Origin: an uncultured Sulfitobacter sp.
GTDB lineage: Bacteria > Pseudomonadota > Alphaproteobacteria > Rhodobacterales > Rhodobacteraceae
Length of the DNA stretch: 64,000 nucleotides
Direction: 5' to 3'
Assembly: GCF_947499945.1 (NCBI RefSeq)
Contig: NZ_CANMQD010000004.1
Span: 62,001 to 126,000 of the forward strand
Part shown: piece by piece, positions 48,613-56,586 of the stretch
Numbering within the stretch: position 1 is the first letter of the stretch
How the letters are laid out: every line of letters starts with the position of its first letter
Program-made: the position numbers and the translations under genes
Notes under the pieces: model-generated
Told to the model about the DNA's origin: nothing
Databases searched by the model: none
Seen by the model: only the letters and a program-made list of their open reading frames with translations

Positions 48613-49085
48613 GCGACATTCCCGCAGGCGGTCAGATGGGCCTGAAGCTCTGATCGGCCCATTTTGGCGATGTCGCCAGCAACGAATTTGGCCGCGCGAC
48701 GGTGCAAAATGGCATAGGCGGTTTGGAATGCGGCAACCGCGTCGGGACCTTCAACTGCGGCAGGATCTTCGACCCCCCAATGGGCGCGCAGCGGCACACC
48801 TGGCCAGATGGGACATGTCTCGGAGGCGGCCGATCCGCAAACCGTAATCACCGCATCCATTTTTGGCGCATCACCGTCCACGAACACATCCCAGCTTTTC
48901 GAGCTAAGGGTGCTGACATCATAGCCTTTGGCAGACAACAGGGCGATGGATTGCGGATGCACAATGCCTGCGGGTTGGCTGCCAGCGGAGTAAGTGGTGA
49001 TAAGGCCATCGCCCAAACGCCGCAGAAGACATTCAAGGAGGATCGAGCGGGCAGAGTTGCCAGTGCATAAGACAAGTATATTCAT
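48609..49085 (-). CDS. arsC: Arsenate reductase, low-molecular-weight phosphatase family
   Basis: A 158-residue ArsC-type enzyme that reduces arsenate to arsenite. The phosphatase loop CTGNSARS has Cys7 and Arg13. Redox cysteines Cys83 and Cys91 (TVCGSAASETC) support the thioredoxin-linked arsenate reductase mechanism rather than a plain tyrosine phosphatase. The C-terminus has another Cys. It is upstream of and overlaps the aquaporin gene. No ArsR-type regulator lies next to it. Confidence 0.9.
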   Translation of the reverse strand: MNILVLCTGNSARSILLECLLRRLGDGLITTYSAGSQPAGIVHPQSIALLSAKGYDVSTLSSKSWDVFVDGDAPKMDAVITVCGSAASETCPIWPGVPLRAHWGVEDPAAVEGPDAVAAFQTAYAILHRRAAKFVAGDIAKMGRSELQAHLTACGNVA

Positions 49086-49135
49086 GCAGCTTACCTAAGC
49101 TCCGAAGGCTACAGTTTTATGACAGTGCCGTATTC

Positions 49136-50956
49136 TCACTGGCTGTCGTTCCACCACCACACTTCGGGCATCCATTGAGAACCATCGCCATAAATTGGCA
49201 ATGTGTCAGGAAACTTCATCTCTTTCACATGGGCAATGCGCCCCTCGGTATAGGACCAGAAGGGGATGACGAAACGCTCTGCTGTTAGGATGCGATCCAG
49301 CGCACGGGTTGCCGCAATAAAGTCAGCACTGTCACGGGCATTGAGCATGGCATTGATCATCGCATCAATGGCAGGACTGCGTGCACCCATAAGGTTCCGC
49401 GAGCCCGGTTGATCCGCAGCCTCAGAGCCCCAGTAAAACTTCTGCTCGTTGCCGGGACTGAGTGAGAGGGAGCGGCGGAAAGTTGTTATATCAAAATCAA
49501 ACTCCCCCGTACGGGAGAAATACTGTGCGTCATCAATGGCATCAATTGTAGCGTCAATGCCAAGACGCTCCAACGCACGCATGTAAAGCTCGGCAATGGC
49601 GATGTCCTCGGTGCTGCCTTTGGCAATGAGGATCGTGAAGGAGACAGGCGTGCCGTCCCCGCGCAGCATTTTGCCGCCCTCGACCATATAGCCCGCTGCC
49701 TCGAACTGGGCCATTGCCGCGCGAATGCCCGCACGGTTGCGCGCGGAGCCATCACTGACGGGCAGGGCATACCCCTCGATTGTGCCGTAGGGCAGGGTGT
49801 CCTGATAAGGCAGCAAAAGCTCTGCTACGCGACCCTCGGCGGGGCCGTCCTCCTTACCCAAAACAGAGTTAGAGAAATATGAGGTGATACGCGGCTGGGC
49901 ATTTCCCGTCAGCGTATCGTTGATGAATTCGAAATTGAACGCGTGGATCAGCGCATCGCGCACCCGCCAATCGTCAAAGGGGGCGCGGCGCGTATTCATT
50001 ACAAAACCTGTCATGCCTGACGGCTTTTGGTGCGGGATCACCGATTTTACGATATCGCCGCGTTCGATGGCGGGAAAATCATACTGGCTTGACCATGTCT
50101 CGGCGTTAAATTCGCGCACGGCGGAAATCTCGCCCGCTTTGAACCCTTCGAACAACACTTTGGAATCGCCATAAAAATCCAGCTTTACGCTGTCGTAATT
50201 ATGGGTGCCTTGGCGAAAGGGGATATCTGCACCCCAATAATCGGGATTGCGGGTGAGTTGCACAAAGCGACCTGGCTCGTAATCCGTGACCGAATAGGGA
50301 CCAGAGCCAAGGGGAATGTCCTGAACTGTTGCGTTGGCAAAATCGCGCCCTTCCCACTGAGCCTTGGACACGATGGGTCGCAATCCCGCCAGCAAGGCAA
50401 GCTCGCGGTTTTCACTGTCGAACGTGATGCGCACAGCGCGCTCCGAGGTTTGTTCAATACTTGCGATCTGGTTGTAGAGGCTCAGATACCGCGGATGCCC
50501 TTCGGTGCCGAGCATGTTGAAGCTAAAAATCACATCCTCAACAGTCAGCGGTGAGCCGTCAGAGAATGTCGTACCTTCGCGCAGCGTAAATTCGACCCAT
50601 GTGCGGTCCTCATTCGTCTCGACCGTTTCCGCCAAAAGGCCATACAGCGTGAATGGTTCATCCCAAGAGCGGCCCATCAGCGTCTCATGGGTAAAGAAGG
50701 GGAGTTGCCAAGGCGACGTCCCTTTGAGCACAAAGGGATTCAAACTGTCATAGCCGCCTGTATTACCCAAAACGATAGCACCGCCTTTGGGCGCGTCGGC
50801 GTTTACATAGGGCAAACTGGTGAAGTCTGCGGGCAGGGCAGGATCACCGTACATGGCAATCGCATGGCGCGGCTCCGCTTGTGCGGCGAATCCCCAGAGA
50901 ATCAGTGAAGAGACGGCTGCAAAGCCCTGTGCACTTGAGAAATTATCTAAAGCCAT
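49136..50956 (-). CDS. ABC transporter substrate-binding protein, family 5 (oligopeptide-like)
   Basis: A 606-residue periplasmic protein with a signal peptide (about residues 1-27, ending AAQA). The mature part is an SBP_bac_5 fold (MYGDPALPADFTSLPYVNADAPKGG near the start) of the YejA-like, peptide or microcin-C type. No permease or ATPase gene adjoins, so the transporter partner must be elsewhere. The start lies about 80 bases from a divergent promoter of a candidate small RNA. Confidence 0.9.
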   Translation of the reverse strand: MALDNFSSAQGFAAVSSLILWGFAAQAEPRHAIAMYGDPALPADFTSLPYVNADAPKGGAIVLGNTGGYDSLNPFVLKGTSPWQLPFFTHETLMGRSWDEPFTLYGLLAETVETNEDRTWVEFTLREGTTFSDGSPLTVEDVIFSFNMLGTEGHPRYLSLYNQIASIEQTSERAVRITFDSENRELALLAGLRPIVSKAQWEGRDFANATVQDIPLGSGPYSVTDYEPGRFVQLTRNPDYWGADIPFRQGTHNYDSVKLDFYGDSKVLFEGFKAGEISAVREFNAETWSSQYDFPAIERGDIVKSVIPHQKPSGMTGFVMNTRRAPFDDWRVRDALIHAFNFEFINDTLTGNAQPRITSYFSNSVLGKEDGPAEGRVAELLLPYQDTLPYGTIEGYALPVSDGSARNRAGIRAAMAQFEAAGYMVEGGKMLRGDGTPVSFTILIAKGSTEDIAIAELYMRALERLGIDATIDAIDDAQYFSRTGEFDFDITTFRRSLSLSPGNEQKFYWGSEAADQPGSRNLMGARSPAIDAMINAMLNARDSADFIAATRALDRILTAERFVIPFWSYTEGRIAHVKEMKFPDTLPIYGDGSQWMPEVWWWNDSQ

Positions 50957-51036
50957 TTTCGAAACAATCCCGCGCTGCCCTTTTTTTTATTATCTAAACC
51001 TCTAACGGGGTCTGAACGGAGGCGCAAACTTAATGC

Positions 51037-51065
51037 TTGGCGTTTGGGGGATAATTCACTATAAA
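51037..51065 (+). promoter_or_regulatory. Predicted promoter of the small RNA unit
   Basis: TTGGCG (51037-51042) and TATAAA (51060-51065) are separated by exactly 17 bases. No ORF with a ribosome-binding site lies directly downstream before the terminator at 51121-51148. Confidence 0.5.
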
Positions 51066-51071
51066 GGTGTC

Positions 51072-51148
51072 ACTGCTCGATAGGTTTCTTGCCTGTATGA
51101 AACCTGCCTCAATAACTTGACGCCCGCCTTGTGCGGGCGTTTTTTTTT
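51072..51148 (+). ncRNA. Candidate small RNA (about 77 nt)
   Basis: A short unit between the solute-binding protein gene and bdhA. A promoter with ideal spacing predicts a start near 51072. The RNA would carry a 7-bp hairpin (AGGTTTC 51082-51088 with GAAACCT 51099-51105), an AU-rich linker, and a rho-independent terminator (51121-51148) with nine T. This matches the layout of Hfq-dependent small RNAs. It could instead be a 5' leader of bdhA that is attenuated, since bdhA starts 112 bases after the terminator. Confidence 0.55.
51121..51148 (+). terminator. Rho-independent terminator
   Basis: A perfect 7-bp stem, CGCCCGC with GCGGGCG, has a five-base loop and is followed by nine T. No protein-coding gene precedes it on this strand, so it ends a non-coding transcript or a leader. 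Confidence 0.9.
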
Positions 51149-51260
51149 GGCAGGGCACTGAATTGGGTGCAAAGGGGAACAAGATCACGGTTTTGTCCGT
51201 TTTCATTCCAGCTTGTCCACGCCATAAGCGGGGCGACATCCAATTCACAGGAGAATTCCC

Positions 51261-52046
51261 ATGGCCCTTACATATGATCTGTCCGGTAAAACAGCTGTTA
51301 TCACCGGATCAAACTCCGGCATCGGTCTGGGGATTGCGCAACAATTGGCACAGGCAGGGGCGAACGTTGTGCTCAACTCCTTTACCGACCGCGACGAGGA
51401 TCACAAACTGGCCGAGGAAATTGCCAATGTGACAGGCGTGACGGCGCGCTACATCAAAGCGGACATGTCCAAGGGCGACGAATGCCGCATGTTGATCGAG
51501 GAAGCAGGCGTTTGCGATATCCTGATCAACAATGCAGGCATCCAGCATGTTGCACCTATCCCCGATTTCCCTGCCGAGAAGTGGGACGCGATCATTGCGA
51601 TCAACCTCAGCTCGGCCTTTCACACCACAGCCATCGCTCTGCCGATGATGCGCAAGGCAGGATGGGGCCGTGTGATCAATATATCGTCCGCTCATGGCCT
51701 CACCGCTTCACCCTACAAATCGGCCTATATCGCGGCCAAGCACGGGATTATCGGACTGACAAAGACTACAGCATTGGAAACAGCCGAAGAGCCGATCACG
51801 GCAAATGCGATCTGCCCCGGCTATGTGCTCACCCCGATTGTGGAAAAGCAGATCCCCGACACGATGAAAGAATACGACATGAGCCGTGAAGAGGTGATCC
51901 AGAACGTCATGCTCAAGCGCCAGCCCAGCAAAGAGTTCGCAACTGTTGAACAGTTGGGCGGCACTGCCGCCTTCCTGTGTTCGGCAGCAGGCGACCAGAT
52001 TACCGGCACCACCATCAGCGTTGATGGCGGATGGACAGCACTTTAA
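51261..52046 (+). CDS. bdhA: 3-hydroxybutyrate dehydrogenase
   Basis: A 261-residue short-chain dehydrogenase that oxidises 3-hydroxybutyrate to acetoacetate with NAD. The cofactor motif TGSNSGIG lies at 15-22, Ser142/143 precede the catalytic Tyr156 and Lys160 (YIAAK), and NNAG lies near 90. LSSAFHTTAIALPMMRKAGWGRVINISS matches the D-3-hydroxybutyrate dehydrogenase group. ACAGGAGA precedes the ATG. The patatin gene follows 27 bases later, suggesting breakdown of stored polyhydroxybutyrate. Confidence 0.94.
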   Translation: MALTYDLSGKTAVITGSNSGIGLGIAQQLAQAGANVVLNSFTDRDEDHKLAEEIANVTGVTARYIKADMSKGDECRMLIEEAGVCDILINNAGIQHVAPIPDFPAEKWDAIIAINLSSAFHTTAIALPMMRKAGWGRVINISSAHGLTASPYKSAYIAAKHGIIGLTKTTALETAEEPITANAICPGYVLTPIVEKQIPDTMKEYDMSREEVIQNVMLKRQPSKEFATVEQLGGTAAFLCSAAGDQITGTTISVDGGWTAL

Positions 52047-52073
52047 ACACAACTCCCAAAGGGGCGCGGCATC

Positions 52074-53108
52074 ATGGCAAAGACCAAAAAGATCAACCTC
52101 GCCCTTCAAGGGGGAGGTGCGCACGGTGCGTTCACATGGGGTGTTCTCGACCGATTGTTACAAGAAGACGAGCTTGAAATATCGGGTATCTCGGGAACAT
52201 CTGCAGGGGCACTCAATGGGGCGGCCTTGAAGGCAGGGATGATTAGTGGTGGTCGCGAAGGTGCACGCGAAAACCTTGAATGGTTGTGGATGCAAGTTGC
52301 CGGGGTTACGGATCTGTCAATGGGCGACTGGATGGCTCCCTTCGGCCTTTCAACGCTGAGCAAGCAGATCGAATACAGCCTGCCCGTGATCATGGGCAAC
52401 GCAGTGACGCGTCTGATGTCGCCTTATGACTATGGCGCACTTTATAAAAACCCGCTCAAGGATATCGTCGAGAAGTTCAACTATGACCGCGTTTGTGACA
52501 GCCATGCGCCGCTTTTCTATGTGGGCGCAACCCGTGTGCGCAACGGCAAGATCAGAATTTTTGAGGGTGCCGAGATTGGTCCAAATGCGCTAATGGCCTC
52601 TGCCTGTTTGCCTACAGTTTTCAAGGCAATCGAAATGTATGACAAGACCACGGACCGCGTTGAGGCGTTCTGGGATGGCGGTTTTACAGGCAACCCTGCG
52701 CTTTTCCCACTGTTCAATCCGTCGCTGCCTGCGGATATCGTTATTATTAACATCAATCCACTGGAGCGGGATGATATCCCGACAACCCCCGGTGAAATTC
52801 AAAACCGCATCAACGAGATCAGCTTTAATTCAAGCCTCTTGCGTGAGCTACGTGCGATCGACTTTGTTCAGCGTTTGATTGAGGAGGGCACATTGACCTC
52901 TGACAATATGGCGCGCGTTCGCGTTCATATGATTGCGGATGACGTGCTCATGGCGAAACTGTCTGCGGCGACCAAAATGGTGGCAAATCCGCATGTTATC
53001 GGTCAATTGAAAGATGCAGGCTGCGAGGCAGCAGAGCAGTTTTTGCGCACAGACGTTGATAACATCGGCAAACGCAGCAGCGTCGATCTACGCGAAATGT
53101 TCGCCTAA
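52074..53108 (+). CDS. Patatin-like phospholipase family protein
   Basis: A 344-residue cytoplasmic patatin-fold hydrolase. The oxyanion motif QGGGAHGAF lies at residues 12-20, the nucleophile Ser43 in GTSAG, and the dyad Asp201 in DGGFTGN. Patatin-family proteins near bdhA in alphaproteobacteria are candidates for a polyhydroxybutyrate depolymerase or for lipid hydrolysis, which context supports but does not prove. The gene follows bdhA closely, and its end overlaps the DUF502 gene by four bases tail to tail. Confidence 0.9.
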   Translation: MAKTKKINLALQGGGAHGAFTWGVLDRLLQEDELEISGISGTSAGALNGAALKAGMISGGREGARENLEWLWMQVAGVTDLSMGDWMAPFGLSTLSKQIEYSLPVIMGNAVTRLMSPYDYGALYKNPLKDIVEKFNYDRVCDSHAPLFYVGATRVRNGKIRIFEGAEIGPNALMASACLPTVFKAIEMYDKTTDRVEAFWDGGFTGNPALFPLFNPSLPADIVIININPLERDDIPTTPGEIQNRINEISFNSSLLRELRAIDFVQRLIEEGTLTSDNMARVRVHMIADDVLMAKLSAATKMVANPHVIGQLKDAGCEAAEQFLRTDVDNIGKRSSVDLREMFA

Positions 53109-53845
53109 ACGCGTCCGTTCAAATCGGCAATTGGCGCACCGCCACTCTCCAACGTTTTTGAATTTGGATAGACAAGGCCCGCCGAAATAACCAGCTTGGC
53201 AGAGTCCTCAACGGTCATGTCCAGTTCGATGACATCGCGTTTGGGGACGAACAGCAAGAAACCCGATGTAGGGTTTGGTGTGGTGGGCAAAAATATCGAC
53301 ATAATATCGCCGTCGGTATTCGCGCGCTCGGTAATTTCGCCCTTCGCCTCGGTAGAGATAAAGCCGATGGCCCAAATACCTTTTCGAGGATATTCGATCA
53401 AGCAGGCCTTCTCAAAACTACGCTCATTTTGGGCAAAGATGGTTTCAGAAATCTGCTTGATGCCAGAATAGATTGAGCGGACAACAGGCGTACGCTCTAC
53501 CAGGCTTTCGGCAAAGCGGATAAAAGAGCGCCCGATGATCCCTTTTGCCAACCAGCCAACAAAAACCGTGAAAATAAGGAAAATGATTACACCGATGCCG
53601 CGCACATTAATCTGTGACAGCGGATCGAGGCCCAGCAGATCCTGAATGAGGCGGTCAGGATGATACTTGAGCGGGACAAGCGGCAAGACAAATCCGTCAA
53701 TCCAGCCGACAACACTCCAGATCAGCCAAATCGTGAGGCCAACAGGCGCAATGACGACCAATCCCGTCAGGAAATTGCCGCGAAAGCGACCCAAAAGCCC
53801 GCGTTTGGGCGGCTGAATCGGGTCGTGATCAAAGGGCGTGTTCAT
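53105..53845 (-). CDS. DUF502 family membrane protein
   Basis: A 246-residue protein with two membrane helices (about residues 26-48 and 83-105) and a C-terminal soluble domain. The start RFRGNFLTGLVVIAPVGLTIWLIW is characteristic of DUF502. The function is not known. It is a single gene, convergent with the patatin gene, and its last four bases overlap that gene. Confidence 0.88.
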   Translation of the reverse strand: MNTPFDHDPIQPPKRGLLGRFRGNFLTGLVVIAPVGLTIWLIWSVVGWIDGFVLPLVPLKYHPDRLIQDLLGLDPLSQINVRGIGVIIFLIFTVFVGWLAKGIIGRSFIRFAESLVERTPVVRSIYSGIKQISETIFAQNERSFEKACLIEYPRKGIWAIGFISTEAKGEITERANTDGDIMSIFLPTTPNPTSGFLLFVPKRDVIELDMTVEDSAKLVISAGLVYPNSKTLESGGAPIADLNGRV

Positions 53846-53932
53846 CTGAGGGTCTGTATCCGTGTTAACGCTAATATAGAGGTATAGCTAAGGGCTGCTG
53901 GGGCCAGTCACAATGGCTCGGCGCAGTCTAAT

Positions 53933-54844
53933 CTATTGCTTGGTGCGCATTTCGAGGGCAATCTTTGAAGCCAGACGCGCATTGTTGCGCACAAGCGCGA
54001 TATTGGCCTCCAGCGAACGCCCGTCCGTCAGCTCGAAAATGCGTTGGAGCAGGTAGGGTGTGACGCCTTTGCCCGTGATACCAGCGCGGTCTGCATCCGC
54101 CTGTGCTGTTGCGATAATGGGGGCGAGTTCGGTTGCAGGAATTTCAGCATCTTTGGGAATCGGATTAGCGATCAGCTGCCCCCCCGGCAGGCCAAGAGCG
54201 CTCCGCATCTTGTGGGCAGCAGCGATCTGGGCGGGATCATCCATGCGCAACGGCGCTTTGAGTTTGGAGCCCGCGGACCAAAAGGCAGGAAACGCATCTT
54301 GACCGTAGGCGATCACAGGCACGCCTTGTGTCTCCAGTACTTCAAGGGTTTTTGCCACATCCAGAATGGCCTTGGCCCCTGCAGCGACAACGGTCACAGG
54401 TGTTTGGGCAAGTTCCATTAGATCGGCGGAGATGTCGAAGCTGTCCTCAGCGCCTTTGTGAACACCGCCAATACCGCCTGTTGCAAAGACATGGATGCCT
54501 GCCAGATGCGCGGCGATCATGGTTGCGGCAACTGTGGTGGCGCCTGTCCCGCCTGTGGCGATACAGGCTGCCATATCGGCACGGCTGAGCTTTGCGACAC
54601 CTTTGGATTGCGCCAATTTGGTCAGTTGGTCATCATTCAATCCGATGTGCAGCGTGCCATTCATCACAGCAATCGTGGCCGGCACAGCACCTGCGGCACG
54701 AATATCGCCCTCAACCTGACGGGCCACCTCAAGGTTTTGCGGATAGGGCATGCCATGGGTAATGATCGTGCTCTCAAGGGCAACAATAGCATCACCCGCA
54801 GCACGGGCGGCATTAACTTCGGCAGAATACGCGATCGGGATCAT
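53933..54844 (-). CDS. psuG: Pseudouridine-5'-phosphate glycosidase
   Basis: A 303-residue enzyme that splits pseudouridine 5'-phosphate into uracil and ribose 5-phosphate. The N-terminal ALESTIITHGMPYPQN and the central TVAATMIAAHLAGIHVFATGGIGGVHKGAEDSF motifs match PsuG (IndA). The start overlaps the kinase gene by four bases, so both steps of pseudouridine breakdown are made together. Confidence 0.94.
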   Translation of the reverse strand: MIPIAYSAEVNAARAAGDAIVALESTIITHGMPYPQNLEVARQVEGDIRAAGAVPATIAVMNGTLHIGLNDDQLTKLAQSKGVAKLSRADMAACIATGGTGATTVAATMIAAHLAGIHVFATGGIGGVHKGAEDSFDISADLMELAQTPVTVVAAGAKAILDVAKTLEVLETQGVPVIAYGQDAFPAFWSAGSKLKAPLRMDDPAQIAAAHKMRSALGLPGGQLIANPIPKDAEIPATELAPIIATAQADADRAGITGKGVTPYLLQRIFELTDGRSLEANIALVRNNARLASKIALEMRTKQ

Positions 54845-55719
54845 ATGCTTGTTTCTCCGGCAACATAAAGGGCAGCAGCATTAAGGGCTTCGAAAAGGGC
54901 CGCATCAGCGCCAAGACCGCGCAATTCGGCGGCAATATGGGCAGCCATAAAGGTATCACCGGCACCCGTCACGCGGATAACAGAAACGGCAGGCGGGGGT
55001 TGCGTCACGGCGCCATCCCGCGTGGCCACGGTGGCAGGGTTTCCGCCGTCGGTGACAACCGCCCGTGCAGCGCCACGCTCCAGCAACTTTGCGGCTGCTT
55101 GGCCCGAGTCCGCAAATTCAGTTTGGCACAAAAGGCCCGCTTCTTCGAGATTTACGTAAAGCGTGCCGCGGCCCGATTGAACAAAAGGACTTAACCTCAA
55201 CGCCTTACCGGGCGATGCTGGTGCGACGCGCAGATCTGCTTGGGCCATCAGGGGGCTGCGGGCAATCTGCGAAAGCAGATCAAGTGTTAAATTCCCGTCG
55301 AGAGCAACAGCACCCGCATAAGGCGCTGAGAGGTTTTCCAGCGGGCGTAGGATTTTGTCGCCAGCAGCTTCCAGAGAATGAGCATCGGCAATCGCCGCAA
55401 TCAGACCGTTTGCCCCTTCCACCGCCATATATTGGTCCGTAGGCAGATCCTCTGAGCGGTAGATCAGATCGGTGCCAAGGCCGCGCACATGGCACGCGTC
55501 TATCAGCGCGTCACCTTCAACGTCACGGCCCACCGCACTCAGCAGTTTTGGCGACAGTCCGAAACGGCGTAGCGCCATGGCTATGTTCATCGCAACACCG
55601 CCAGGCAAACGGGTAATTCGCCCTGGCATGTCCGCCCCCAGATGCATGGGGTTGCTACACCGGCCAATCACATCCCAGAGGACAGAGCCGATGCACAGAA
55701 TTTCAATGTTCTCTTTCAT
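54841..55719 (-). CDS. psuK: PfkB-family kinase, predicted pseudouridine kinase
   Basis: A 292-residue PfkB sugar kinase. The N-terminal ILCIGSVLWDVIGR and GRITRLPGGVAMNIAMALRRFG segments and the ATP-loop VTGAGDTFMAAH near the C-terminus are present. Linkage to psuG marks it as pseudouridine kinase. ATG at 55719 is used; the extension to 55755 is not needed. No pseudouridine transporter gene is adjacent. Confidence 0.9.
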   Translation of the reverse strand: MKENIEILCIGSVLWDVIGRCSNPMHLGADMPGRITRLPGGVAMNIAMALRRFGLSPKLLSAVGRDVEGDALIDACHVRGLGTDLIYRSEDLPTDQYMAVEGANGLIAAIADAHSLEAAGDKILRPLENLSAPYAGAVALDGNLTLDLLSQIARSPLMAQADLRVAPASPGKALRLSPFVQSGRGTLYVNLEEAGLLCQTEFADSGQAAAKLLERGAARAVVTDGGNPATVATRDGAVTQPPPAVSVIRVTGAGDTFMAAHIAAELRGLGADAALFEALNAAALYVAGETSI

Positions 55720-55767
55720 GTTTGCGGTTTTGACCCGCCTGCCTGCCGTCTGCAAGGCGATAGCTGT

Positions 55768-56586
55768 TTAGGGAGCAGGAACTGCAAAAGTTAACGAAGC
55801 CCAAAGAGTCTCCCAAACGGGCCCATCCTCTGCATTGGTCGCGCCCTCAACAGGGCGCAAGACTACAGCATCAAGCAGATACTCCATACCAGCCTGAAGC
55901 GGAATCGCTGCGCGGCCGGTGGCATCCGTGCGGGTGATGGTGACGGCCACGTTATCCTCGGCATCACGCTCATACACTTCGATTTGGGCATCGGCGCGCG
56001 GCTCACCGTTATAAAACAAAGCGACGTCCAACGTGCCGTCAAAATCAGCGGCGTAGGGGTTTTCCAACGCAACAAATTCGGTAACCAACCCCAACTCGCG
56101 GTCTGATCCTGCACCATCCCCCACAGCGATGAGTGATTTTGAATGTCGGGTATAGGTTTCCTTGAACCCTTCCTTGGCCCAGCCGCGTGCTGTGTGGATG
56201 GCCTCGGCCTCTTTAAAATCCTTGTGTGCCACAAATTTCATAAATTTGGGCCATTCCTTGTAGGTAATGGTTGAGGGCGCTGCCTCATGAGCAAGAATCA
56301 TCAAACCGTCTTGCGCAGGCGCCGGCAACTGGATCGCAGGGCGGTCGCCCATGCGGCCAGTGATGGGTGCCGCAGCGTCACCCATAATCACTTCAAAGCG
56401 CGTATTGCGATCCGCAAAGAAAGACTGTCGTGTTCCTTTGAACTTTTCACCGTTTCGCAGGTCAGCTGTGAAGGCTTTTTCAATTTCCACTTGAAACTCT
56501 GGTGGTTCAATCCAGAATTCATGAGCAGACGCGATTGGTGCGGCCAACAGGGCGCAAGCGAACGAAACAATATAGGTAATTTTCAT
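55768..56586 (-). CDS. DUF4198 periplasmic protein, putative nickel/cobalt-uptake component
   Basis: A 272-residue secreted protein with a signal peptide (about 1-21, ending ASA) and mature start HEFWIEPPEF, typical of DUF4198, a family described as the periplasmic part of some Ni/Co import systems. The C-terminal half is beta-rich with GRAAIPLQAGMEYLLDAVVLRP. The start codon overlaps by two bases the oppositely transcribed HupE/UreJ gene, and GAGGGA lies about ten bases upstream inside that gene. The metal specificity is inferred from family and neighbour. Confidence 0.85.
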   Translation of the reverse strand: MKITYIVSFACALLAAPIASAHEFWIEPPEFQVEIEKAFTADLRNGEKFKGTRQSFFADRNTRFEVIMGDAAAPITGRMGDRPAIQLPAPAQDGLMILAHEAAPSTITYKEWPKFMKFVAHKDFKEAEAIHTARGWAKEGFKETYTRHSKSLIAVGDGAGSDRELGLVTEFVALENPYAADFDGTLDVALFYNGEPRADAQIEVYERDAEDNVAVTITRTDATGRAAIPLQAGMEYLLDAVVLRPVEGATNAEDGPVWETLWASLTFAVPAP

